32,589 nt of DNA from Chromera velia (Eukaryota > Sar > Chromeraceae). Of the stretch, positions 20,927 through 30,143 are shown in pieces. The stretch covers positions 1 to 32,589 of the forward strand of contig JAHBMJ010001301.1 in assembly GCA_018398765.1 (NCBI GenBank), given 5' to 3'. Under the pieces are notes generated by a model. It had not been told where the DNA came from and ran no database searches. It was given only the letters and a program-made list of their open reading frames with translations. How positions within the stretch are numbered: the first letter of the stretch is position 1; the number at the start of each line of letters is the position of its first letter. Made by a program: the position numbers and the translations under genes.

Positions 20927-22853
20927 CATGTGTGTGTGAGTGTGTATGTGTGTGTGTGTGGGTGCAGGCAAGACCCTTCTGTCCGTCAGGGCATGGCGGC
21001 ACTTCGCAAGAGCATCCGCCAGGGAGGCACTCGTTCCAGGCAACAGGGGGGGTTCCTCTCCAGAGGGAGCACGGGGGACGAGAGCATTGAGGGAGGGGAG
21101 GAAGGGGGAGGAACTGTAGGGGTCGCTGTTACGTCCACGGCCCTGCCCCCGAGAATGATATCCAATTTTGCTGTAGCGGCGGGACGTGCGCGTTCCGTTT
21201 TGGTCCGAGCAAGACAAGATGACGGTCCCGATCAGCGTCTTTTGCGTATAGAAAGTTCCAAAGAGGAACATCGGGAGGGTGAAAGCAGTCCGGAGTTTGT
21301 TCCCACATCATCAGAAGCAGTAGCCGTACAGGGAGGGGGTGGAGGAGGTAATTGGCGTACTCTGTCTTCAGCCACGGGGGCAGGGGGGGGAGGAAGAGAC
21401 TCATTACACACAGTCGGGGGTCGGACAGACGCGGAGTTTTTTTCGTTCGGACCTGATGGGACAATTCTGGTGGGGGGGAGTGATCACACTGCAGATTCTT
21501 CTCCCATGCATGGAGGGGGGGCCGAGCTAAAGGATGCGAGGAGGAGGGTTCCGGTGCGATCGAGCACAGCACCGGACCCGAAAAGCCTCGCGTGCGTCGA
21601 CGCACGCAGGTACGGGTACCCGTCACCCCCACAGGAACCAGCGCTCCATCCGGTTGGGGCCGTGGGCGGTGTGGCTGCAGCACCTCCGGAGGTTTTGCCT
21701 GTGCAGGATCTGGGCATGCCTGCAATGATGATGCGAATGCAAGTGAAAAGTGACAGGGGTGATGAAAGAGGCTGGGGAGGTGTCAGGGGTGAGGATGGGA
21801 GTGGGGGTGCGTTGCAGTCTTCTCAATTGTCTGCGAGTCGTCAGTCGGATTCCGACTCTGGTTGGGTTTTAGAGGGCGAGGAGTTGCATGAAGCGAACTT
21901 CCGTGATTTGACGGGGGGGAGAAGTGGGGGGAGGGTGAAAGGGCATCACCTGACTAGTTCGTCGGAAGCCAGTGAGGACCTAGTAGGGCGACTGCCTGCA
22001 GATATGGAGTTAGGGGGAAGAGGGGATGACCGTGTGGAACCTCTCGAGGGTCCGGTTTTTGTTCATCCTGTGGTCACAGCTGCACATGTCACGTGGGCGT
22101 GTTTGTTCGACATTACGTCGATTCTGTTGACGTGCAGCATGACCTATTTCCTCTATCCGGTTTTTCTCCAGAGACTCGGGGCAGTGCGGTGGTTTGAGGA
22201 GGATGAAAACTTTCGGATTTGGCTCTTTGGCGTCGCACAGGTCGGTCTCATAGCAAAAGGAAGGAACGAAGGAAGTCATCGACTTGTGAGGTAATTCAAT
22301 GAGGTGTGAGGATTTCCTTTCTGTTAGATTCGCTGGGTAGGGCTTCTATGGGCTGCTTTGCGGTGTTCTGTCTATGGTGCTCTGTCTATGATGTTCTGTC
22401 TATGGTGTTCTGTCTATGGACAGCTCCCTTGAAGGAGGACGGAAGGGGGTCGAGCGAATGGAGGACAACAGGGTGGATTAGTGGATGAAGAGATGGATAG
22501 GTTCATGAATGCATGGACAAATGAACGGACGGGTGGATGGATGGACAGATAAGGATACACAGAAGTGGGTGAGTGAGAGAACGTCAAAAAAGTGGTACGT
22601 CTCAGTCCTTTCTTTTAAGCACTTCAGGATGAAGTTTGGTATTTTCTCTCTGTATAGATAAATATATGCACATAGGTATGTGTATTACCTATGTATATAT
22701 ACACACAAATGTATTCATTAATATCTGTCTGTCTATCGTTCTCGCCCCCTCTCTCCCTCTCTCTCACGCTCCCTCTCCCTCTCCCCCCCCGCCGCCTCTG
22801 TGTTTGTGTGTGTGTGTGTGTGAGAGAGAGAGAGTGTGTGTGAGTGTGTGTAT

Positions 22854-22889
<36 letters not shown>

Positions 22890-22905
22890 TGTGAGTGTGT
22901 ACGTT

Positions 22906-22939
<34 letters not shown>

Positions 22940-22964
22940 TGTGTGAGTGTGTGAGTGTGTGTAT

Positions 22965-22996
<32 letters not shown>

Positions 22997-23006
22997 TGAG
23001 TGTGTA

Positions 23007-23056
<50 letters not shown>

Positions 23057-23697
23057 TGTGTGAGTGTGTGAGTGTGTGTATTGTGTGTGTGTGTGAGAGA
23101 GAGAGAGAGAGTGTGTGAGTGTGTACGCTTGTGTGTGTGTGTGTGTGTGTGCAGGTTGCCGACTCGATGGGTAGCGTGATCACCTTCCTCGGTTACGGGG
23201 TGCACGGGTGGAGACGGGCATGCACGATCGCAGCCCGATTTGTTTTCCTCCCAATTTTCATGCTCAGCCTGAATCTACAGGTCCGACCAGACGGGAGTGG
23301 ATCGGCACTCCGCGTTGTTCTGATGGACGAAATCTTCTTGATCGTCGCTGCATTTGTGATGCTCATCACAAAAACGTGGCTTGTCACTTCGTCGGTAGTC
23401 AAAGCATCAGAACGGGTGGGTTCGCCGGCAGAAAAGCGAGTCGCGGGGTTCATCTGCTTCCTCTGTACGACATTGGGACTCCTCATTGGCGCGCTTTTTG
23501 CACCTCTTGCAGAGCGAGCAATCGACCCATTGGGAATGCTTAAGGCCAAAGGAGGGGGTACGGGGGGAGGGCAACTGCTAGGTGAAGAACTGCCCGAGTC
23601 AGGATCTGACATGGGAGGGGTGGCTGAAATTCGTACGCCTGTGCCTTACCCCGTTTGGGCTCCTGAACGCAGTGCTTGGACTACATCGGTATGGTGA
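17709..23697 (+). CDS. Equilibrative nucleoside transporter (ENT/SLC29 family), about 10 exons
   Basis: Predicted facilitative carrier for nucleosides or nucleobases. Exons: 17709-17761, 18109-18140, 18609-18688, 18735 to about 18842, 19061-19118, 19495-19669, 19884-19969, 20473-20618, 20968-22240, 23155-23697. Joining the first two exons across the intron gives LYLVGLAGAFLLPWNAQV, the ENT helix-1 signature with LPWN. Later exons supply further helices (VLGSLTVIAVAALLFPLIF, GCAAVFCFVCALLG, VALFFGISALLVSATLCLYC, TYFLYPVF) and the C-terminal block with VADSMGS and RVAGFICFLCTTLGLLIGAL. The loop between helices 6 and 7 is about 370 residues, far longer than usual. The junction 19118/19495 is out of phase, so a small exon or a different splice site is missing there. 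Confidence 0.75.
19996..20178 (+). repeat. Stepwise tetranucleotide array (CATT, CAGT, CGGT, CAGT, CAGG, CATT)
   Basis: One uninterrupted 4-bp register passes through six blocks, most differing from the previous one by a single base, and begins and ends with the same CATT unit. It lies in the ENT intron 19970-20472. No coding value. Confidence 0.95.
20848..20962 (+). repeat. GAGT then GT microsatellite before an ENT 3' splice site
   Basis: A GAGT run grades into a TG run broken by TATG and GAGTG; the acceptor GGGTGCAG follows immediately, before the giant exon at 20968. Confidence 0.93.
20968..22240 (+). other. Giant exon: cytosolic loop and helix 7 of the ENT transporter
   Basis: An open 1273-nt exon starts in phase after exon 20473-20618. 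It encodes a basic start (GMAALRKSIRQGG), then a Gly/Ser-rich, probably disordered region (for example VAVQGGGGGGNWRT), an acidic patch around LEGEELHEANFRD, and finally helix 7 (HVTWACLFDITSILLTCSMT) with WLFGVAQ at the donor site. ENT proteins usually carry their large intracellular loop at this place, which supports the assignment. Confidence 0.72.
22364..22420 (+). repeat. Short minisatellite TCTGTCTATGGTGT
   Basis: Four imperfect copies of a unit of about 15 bp (GTTCTGTCTATGGT) in the ENT intron 22241-23154. Further on, 22480-22560 carries loose GGAT/GGAC repeats, and 22670-22694 a hairpin ACATAGGTA / TACCTATGT. Confidence 0.8.
22798..23150 (+). repeat. Higher-order GT/GA satellite
   Basis: Alternating GT and GA runs are themselves repeated with a period of about 105-119 bp. 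The marker word TATTG recurs at about 22851, 22962 and 23079, and TACG at about 22900, 23005 and 23124. The array ends in the acceptor GTGTGCAG of the last ENT exon. Confidence 0.9.
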
Positions 23698-24990
23698 AAA
23701 GCCTTGGCTCGCCCTGAATTTCCGGGCCTGAAAGGCCACTTTCAGCGTGACTTGCGAAGACCCTCATTTTTCCAACACTGATATATGCAATTAGTCTAGC
23801 AATTAGTACTTAGATATACTAAAAGTAAAACAGGGAAGTATAGCATGTACAGCTAGTCATGAAGTTGAGTGAAAGTGGGTGAATTGATGTGAATTTGAAT
23901 GCATGAATTTAAGAGCAGCCTAGAGAATCCTAGAGAGCAGCCTATTAGATTTTAAATGTAAATTCTGACACTGATAAACTACCCTATTATATCTGGCATA
24001 GATTGATTGATAAATTGGGAAAATTAGAATTTAATGCCCAATTTAGAATTTTGAATCCCAATGTCTAAATTTAGAATAAATTAGAAACATTTTTTCTAAT
24101 TTTGAAATTTAGTATACAAAGCTACATTTTTGCAGATCGACAAAAATTTTAAACGTGCTCAAAGATTTTATTTTTAAACATCAATTAGTTAATTTGGCAT
24201 AAACATTTAACCTAAATAAAATATAATTGGAAATTTGGATTGAAAAATGACTAGAAAATTAGAAATCTAATTTTCTAATCAGAAATTACATACGTATTGA
24301 GTTGATCAGGAACCTGACGGGGAATCCTGTATTTTTGAATATGTTGTTTGAGTGGTGCTACCCCATTGCTAAATTTTTGAAAGCTTCGAATTCCTTCAGT
24401 TGATAAAACTCCTTCAAATAGTGGGGGTCCTGTGGTTAGATGGTCAAATGGTGCTACCCCATGACCATCGGACCACAAGGCTTTGCATACTCTTCCTGTT
24501 AAAGTCGGAGTGCAATCTGAACTGTTAGATCTCCAGAAACCATCACGGAGCTAGGGATCCTTTCGTTCTGGTTTTCTGCACGCAGCCAGGCAAAAAAGCG
24601 CACGGGAGAAAAGGGTGCAACACAAAAAGTTGTAGGAACGTCCCTCTTTTCCGCCTCACCTCTGGCGCTCAAAGGAAGGGGGAAACTAGAAAGGGGAGCT
24701 AAATTTGTACACAGATTCGACAGAAATACAATTGGAGGTTTGTACAAAGATTCGACAGAGAACTAATTTGAGAAGATTTTCCACCGAGATTCTACAGAGG
24801 TCGCTTCAGATAGAAAAATGAATGAGCAACAGCATTGAGCGTCGACTCAGCTTTGTGCGGTATTATGATAAACACCTCTTCTCAGGCCCGACTTAAGAAG
24901 CATGCAAAGGAAGCCATGTCTTCGCTCCACCACAAGCGTTTCGGAAACCAAACGCAAGGGTGGAGTTGACATCCAAGAACAGGTTTTAAC
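23698..24990. other. AT-rich intergenic spacer
   Basis: From about 23760 to 24290 the sequence is strongly A/T-rich with many loose variants of TTTAGAATT / AATTAGAAA. No exon is visible. A hairpin repeat lies at 24351-24480. The region 24500-24990 shows nothing recognisable. Confidence 0.6.
24351..24480. repeat. Hairpin repeat with duplicated GTGCTACCCCA
   Basis: CCTGTGGTTAGATGGTCA (24429-24446) pairs with TGACCATCGGACCACAAGG (24462-24480), leaving a 15-nt loop that contains TGGTGCTACCCCA. The loop word also occurs upstream at about 24354-24366. It could be part of a small non-autonomous element or a structured RNA. Confidence 0.5.
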
Positions 24991-25327
24991 CATACAAAAC
25001 AATACTCACCTTCAGCCTTTCGCAGCCCCCTTGGTTGGCTTCTCCTTCTGGTCATCTGAATCTCTTAGTTCACCTACAAGCAAAAAATTAAGCAGACAGG
25101 CAGAAAAAAGAGAAGACCGGAAGCCTTAGGTAGAAAACGGGTCTCTACATATCGATCAGTCAAGCAAGAGGGGACCGCTCTTCCAGGTAGGCATGTAGGC
25201 ATGCATGCATGTAGCCTGATGATGCAGGCAACCGGGCGGGAAAGGAAAGAAAGAAGAACGATCAGTCCCGCCCACCCCACATCCGTAATGAACTTTTATC
25301 GATGAATTGAGTAAACTAAGAGCTCAC

Positions 25328-26720
25328 AGATCCGTTGGGCCCATGGAGACCGTAGCGCTGACCTCTGGTGAGGTGCATATGAGCCATTTTGAGTAGAATC
25401 GTATCACGGAAGGCGAGGGTGATCTGGCAGTTGACAAGCTCTTCACTTCTAATCATCGGGGTCTATCCCAAACTCCTTCTGACCGAAAGGGATAAAAGGG
25501 GTAATGTCCTTGTTGCCGATAAGTGTAAGGCAGTCCTTCAGGCAGGTCTCGGCTGTCTCAGCCACCTGAGGCTTGACGTCGTGCACACAGGTCTTGGAGA
25601 GGACAGGCATAATCATCGATTGGGAGGGAGGGAGATGGTCGATCATGTGAGCAGCAACCTCCTCGATGCCCTTCGCAAGGCTGGAAAGAAAGGTGAGGGC
25701 ACTCTGCTCTGTCTGCCAGTTTTAGGAAGACTGGCAGGCACGAGGATGTTGGATGTGACCAGCTAGGGGAGGAAAGGGTCCCTAAAAGAGCCTGATATAG
25801 AACCCCCCACAGCGCCTTGCAGGCCACCCTCGTGTCTGCCGCTTCCTGTTTCCCTTCGAGCTTGTACGGGCAAGCCTCCATCAAAATCCCCCGCTTTCTG
25901 AGCCCACCGTGTACCTCGTCCCGTTAGGACCCAGAGGTTGCCTCCCTGTCCAACGCAAAGGCAGTGATGGCGCTAGCACCGAGTTTCCCCAGGTCGAAGC
26001 CCACCTGTGCTATCCCCAGCCAAGAAAAAAATAGAAAACAGCTGGTATGCTTGAACCAGCCCTCCTCTGCTGCTACCCACTGCACAACAGCAAAGTTGAA
26101 TGCTGCAACAGTCTTCATTCTCATCAAACAAAAAAGCAAAAATTCAGTTTCAGGGAGGAGAAGACAAATCTAAAGAAGCAACAAAACTAGGACGCACCTT
26201 GTTAGAAAGGAGATCAAAGAAAACAGGCATGTTGGCACGGCACAGAAATCAACGTAGGGAGGAGTGTAGCTGCAGCCACAGGTAGACAGACAGGCAGACA
26301 GATATGCAGACAAACTATATGCAGGATTATGCAGGCAGACAGACAGGCAGACAGACGGGAGACACCAGTCAGGAAAATGTCACGGCTATCATAAGGCACA
26401 TTACTGCATATCGCATGTTGCTGTTCTCATCTGTGTGGAAGAAAAAATAGAGAGAGTTGTCTGAAAAGAGGGACAATGTTTCCGACACGGGAAAGCGTCT
26501 ATGAACAACAAGCTGATGCACGATGGAGCACACTAGCAAGAAAGACAGCAAAGAGAGCGAAAGTAATCGAGTGTCCTCCTTGCAGAGTTGGTCTAAAACG
26601 ATGAGCGCTCCCTCCTTTCCGTCACCGTTATCTCTGAGCAGCTGCTGGAGAGTGGCAACAAGCCCCCAGGCAGTCAGGGGGTTGAAAATCTCAGCCAAGC
26701 AAGAGGAAGAGACAATCTGA
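25328..26720 (-). pseudogene. Broken translation elongation factor 3 (EF-3, ABCF-type ATPase) relic
   Basis: Reading the minus strand downward gives EF-3 segments in family order. NPLTAWGLVATLQQLL and DGKEGALIVLDQLCKE (26720 to about 26580) are HEAT repeat; EGKQEAADTRVACKALWGVL (about 25850) is HEAT. WQTEQSALTFLSSLAKG (about 25720) is the conserved KWQ block; IMPVLSKTCVHDVKPQ and IGNKDITPFIP (about 25600-25490) follow. ELVNCQITLAF and RGQRYGLHGPNG (25450-25328) are the start of the first ABC cassette. Breaks are a stop directly before the WQT block with a frame change from the preceding segment, a stop after FALDREATSGS (about 25930), loss of everything between FIP and the ABC start with another frame change, and no Walker-A GKST or any later ABC sequence. 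Confidence 0.72.
26276..26358. repeat. CAGACAGG/CAGACAGA repeat
   Basis: Short imperfect CAGA/CAGG tetranucleotide arrays split by a TATGCAGG segment. They lie in the EF-3 relic, probably in a former intron. Confidence 0.85.
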
Positions 26721-27231
26721 GTAATCTATGCAGAGATGCTCACCTTGTTAGACCCTCCCTGAGTCTCGTTAGAAGCTGCGCCATCGTACAAGCGGTTGCA
26801 GGGGGGCTGGAGAGGGGTAGCATAGGTTTTGGCACTGAAGCCGGCTGTATAGGGACTTCTTCTTCCGATTCATTCTGAGTTTTCTTCCTTAACCGGGGGC
26901 TCTGGATGAAGCTCGTACGTGTCATAGGAGATTGGGGAATGGGGGGACTGAACGCTCTCCCCGGGCGTCTATCTGAAGGCACCCCCTGTCTTGATAAACA
27001 GCCCAGCACCCAGTTGCTGCTGCTGTTGTACGTCCTGCAACAGCTTTTCATAACAAAAGTTAACCTGAAAACAGGGATACAAAGAAATAAAATAAAAAAA
27101 AGGAAGGAAGGAAGGAAGGAAGGAAGGAAGGCAAGAAGGTAAACAGAAACAGAGAGAGACAGAAAGAACGAAAGCGGTTGTGCGGTTGTGAGTGCGTGGC
27201 GTGTAGTACATATGGTTATGTGTTGTTTGAA
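26721..27231. other. Region upstream of the EF-3 relic, possible former 5' exon
   Basis: On the minus strand a frame from about 27000 to 26750 reads with plausible composition and ends MAQLLTRLREGLTR followed by a donor GTGAGC. It could be an earlier EF-3 exon, but the link to the next segment cannot be proven. A GGAA repeat occupies about 27099-27130. Confidence 0.35.
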
Positions 27232-27300
27232 ACCCTCAGTGAGTCTTGATCCCACAATAAGGTGGAAAGCCTTGCACTCTGCCACTTGAGTTAGAAGGGC
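27232..27300 (-). ncRNA. tRNA-like cloverleaf (Glu UUC-like), probably tRNA-derived
   Basis: The minus strand folds as acceptor GCCCTTC / TGAGGGT (6 of 7 pairs with G-U), D-stem ACTC / GAGT with loop AAGTGGCA, anticodon stem AAGG / CCTT with loop CTTTCCA (anticodon TTC), and T-stem GTGGG / CTCAC with loop ATCAAGA. The D-arm word CTCAAGTGGCAGAG is close to the tRNA A-box. The variable loop is only 2 nt and the T-loop departs from TTCRA at its first base. It is more likely a tRNA pseudogene or SINE head than a working tRNA. Confidence 0.45.
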
Positions 27301-27304
27301 GGCA

Positions 27305-27405
27305 AACACACACATGCATACATGCTTACACGCACACACATACATACACTCATACACACATATACATACACACATACGAATATACACACACGTACAGAGA
27401 CAAAC
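27305..27405. repeat. CA/ATAC-rich microsatellite
   Basis: Loose ACAC/ACAT/ATAC repeats for about 100 bp directly next to the tRNA-like element (on its 5' side in the minus orientation). Confidence 0.85.
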
Positions 27406-28663
27406 ACATGGCGTGCGCAAGCCAACGGAGAGAGAAAAAGGGAGGGAGAGGGGGGGAGACAGATTATGAAGACTCACTTATTCTATCGTGGAGAGAGCCA
27501 CCCTTACACTACTCCAGCACAATGGCCCTCTGGCCCCACAACCACACCACCCATAGTAGCGGATCACATTCTCCTCCCCCCATCAATCCTTCCCCTTCCG
27601 GATGCGGATGCCCTCCACAGTTTGCAACGTGGCCCCCTTACCTCTATGCAGACATCATCCACATATTCTTCCATACGTCTGTGCAAGAAATAAAAAGACC
27701 CACATAATCGTACTGCATCTATAAAGGTAACGCTTCGTGATCTTCTAAAAACTCTGAGCTCGGAGGCCACGGAGAATTGCCGCCAGAAGGGACAGAGAGG
27801 GAACCAGAGACCGGAGCAGGGACGACATGGGCTCGATTTACTGCTGCTGATGGTGCGGACACCGCTGACGATGCAGAGGCGGCAGCAGCAGAGAGCAAAG
27901 GGACGGGCCCAAAATGTTGTACGCCTGACAAACTCGGTCTTGCTGAGGACGATGATGAGGATGATGATGACGATGATTGCTCTGCAATTGAATGAAGAAA
28001 GCAACCAAATGGTCTGTTTGTCTGTTGTTTAAATCACTGCAAATGGTGCTATTGTGTTTGTTTGTAAATCAAACTGTTACTAGTAGGAGGTCTTGAATCA
28101 TCGATCATCCTGATCAAATCTGACTGATGTGACTGCATAATCGACTCAGAGCCTCTGAAACAATTTAAACGAGAACAGCAGGCTCCCCCACCGATCTTGT
28201 AGTGCCTGCGAAAAAACAATAAAAAATTAGAAACAGACTCGTTACTAAGGGAGATTCTATTGAAGTGAATGCCAAGCTGTTGCTAGGGCTGTTGCCTCTT
28301 TAAGATCATTCTGTTCACTCACCTTGCCACAGGAAGCGACCTACCGCAGGGTCCGCAGCTGTCAGTGCTGCCTGCATCAAATTGCATGAGACAAGAATGC
28401 AATGTTGTGCAGATCGAAATCCTAGGCAGCAATTTGAAGACGTCTACCGAGACGTTTGGGTAGAAAACAGAAACACTATAAGTCAGTGATAAATTATTTA
28501 GCAGAGACTGTTGGTTGAACCTAATTGACGGCATCGGATGGTATGAGTATGCAGTGTCACAAGCAGTTCTTCACACAATTGAGCTAAAAAATTGGACTTC
28601 AATTGGCAATGCATTGTGAGAGACGGAAACACAGGCATAGCTCTGACCAAAATTAAAGAAAGA
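27406..28663. other. Region without a supported gene
   Basis: A minus-strand Ser/Ala-rich frame at about 27975-27719 comes partly from a GAT trinucleotide run (27950-27975) and shows no domain. The rest (28000-28660) is A/T-rich with scattered stops in all frames. Nothing else is recognisable. Confidence 0.5.
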
Positions 28664-28671
28664 GACAGAGG

Positions 28672-29249
28672 CTAGGGGGGGCACTCTGGAAAGTTATGGT
28701 AGATTTTGAGCCCACAATGATATAAAATATGAATAAAAACAGATTTTTGCGAGCTAGTCCGGCAAACTGGAGCTCTGCTTGGTCAAGTTACGTCAAAATC
28801 TGGTGTTTTTGAAGTGTAGGCTACGTGGTTACTTTGGGTTACCCCCTTTTCATCTTTGTCACACAAAGAAGTTACAGATTACCCGGTTACGAACATTTTG
28901 ATCTCAGTAACCAACCAAATTTTTAACTTTTAAAAACATTTAAAATGGTGTTTAGAACACGTTTGAATACTTCTTGAGGGGGGTTACTTCATTTTGGAGG
29001 GGGATCAAAAAAGGTTACGGGTTACCTAGTTATGGGGGGTTTGGGGGTAAAGTGAGTGTGACACATCATTTTTCATCGTTTTTAACCATAACCTGAATTG
29101 TTTAACAATCTTGAAGCCAGTTCTGTGAGTAACCAAACGTAGCTAATCGCGTGGTATCACTTTTGACTGGTGGTTACATGTCATACGTTGTAGGGAGAGG
29201 GTGTAGGGTCAGTAACCATGGTGTAGCCGGCTGAAGTGCCCCCCCCTAG
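28672..29249. mobile_element. Non-autonomous DNA transposon (hAT-like MITE) with TIRs and 8-bp TSD
   Basis: The 578-bp element has terminal inverted repeats CTAGGGGGGGCACT (28672-28685) and AGTGCCCCCCCCTAG (29235-29249), which differ by one G. It is flanked by the direct repeat GACAGAGG (28664-28671 and 29250-29257). An 8-bp target duplication is the hallmark of the hAT superfamily. The inside has no coding frame but many GGTTAC/GTAACC words in both orientations, as expected of subterminal transposase-binding motifs. Confidence 0.82.
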
Positions 29250-29257
29250 GACAGAGG

Positions 29258-30143
29258 CAGAAATAAGACAGATCGACAGGATAGAACAAAAGAATTAAGA
29301 CAAGAGCCAGAATGAGACAATTAAGTTGCCGGCCTCTCACTAACCGGATGTAAGCAGCTTGAAAGACTAAAATTTTCTGAACGTTGAGGAATCCTTCAGG
29401 ATTGCTCAAAGGAATAAAAACATGGTACCATGGTCTTGGAGAAACTCTTAGATCCAGACGCTGCTCCCATCAAACTATGAATGAAGCTCCTTTTTCGTTT
29501 TATACGGTAGATCTGAATAATTTAGCATTGAGAGAGTCTCTCAGAGAGATAAACATTAGAAGTGAAACCAAACACATTGCATACATCCATGCACTGTCAG
29601 GCATCAGAAGAACCTCCCGGCAAAAGGAGGAAGGACGAGGAAGGAAGATGTGAAAGAAGATGTAACATATGCTTACATACAGTCGATGATACGGATCCTC
29701 CATGGATCCTCCATGTATGCATATGCATGCAGGCATCTTTAATTTGGCCCGCGGCCGGGGCCGCGCGCGGGGGCGCGGCCGCGCGCGCGGAATCGGCCCC
29801 GCGTGAAAGAAGGAAGGGCAACGAAAATCAACGAAATGGCAACAAAGGACATATTGAAGGATCGACACATTTTACATGACGACTCGCATCAAAGAGTATG
29901 ATTCGACGATGATTCGACGTGATGTGCATATTCGATCCTTCGAACTGCGAGCTTCTTCAGGATAAAGACTCTGTGGAGATGAGGCCTGCCCTACCGTTGA
30001 GCTTTAGATACTGAAACAAAATTTTCACCCTCGTCTCCTACTAAACTTCCCTTGATCGGGCATTGATAGTCGAACCGTACGTACCTGAAGTCGCACAGTT
30101 GTACAGAGGAGTGAATTCCGTAAGCGGCCTCAGTACTTCGATC
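29258..30143. promoter_or_regulatory. Upstream region of the ankyrin gene with a GC block
   Basis: Mostly A/T-rich except for a nearly pure G/C block at 29746-29802 with alternating CG runs and a NotI-type GCGGCCGC. Just before it lies GGATCCTCCAT in tandem (about 29694-29716) and a TATGCATATGCATGC palindrome. A frame around 29560-29880 shows a CNIC motif but no full zinc finger. Promoter or 5' UTR is inferred. Confidence 0.4.

Noticed and set aside
22624-23205. Ser-Leu-Thr-His and Cys-Val-Cys repeat frames
   Set aside because: They are produced by the GT/GA satellite in an intron.
25012-25073. Possible last EF-3 exon (ELRDSDDQKEKPTKG then stop)
   Set aside because: The splice phase does not match the donor at 25328 (joining gives an immediate stop), and the segment is too short and charged to identify.
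27719-28004. Ser/Ala-rich minus-strand frame
   Set aside because: Part comes from a GAT trinucleotide run, and no domain or convincing splice link was found.
29562-29879. Frame with a CNIC motif suggesting a RING finger
   Set aside because: No ordered series of further Cys/His ligands follows, and the frame then runs through the pure GC block.
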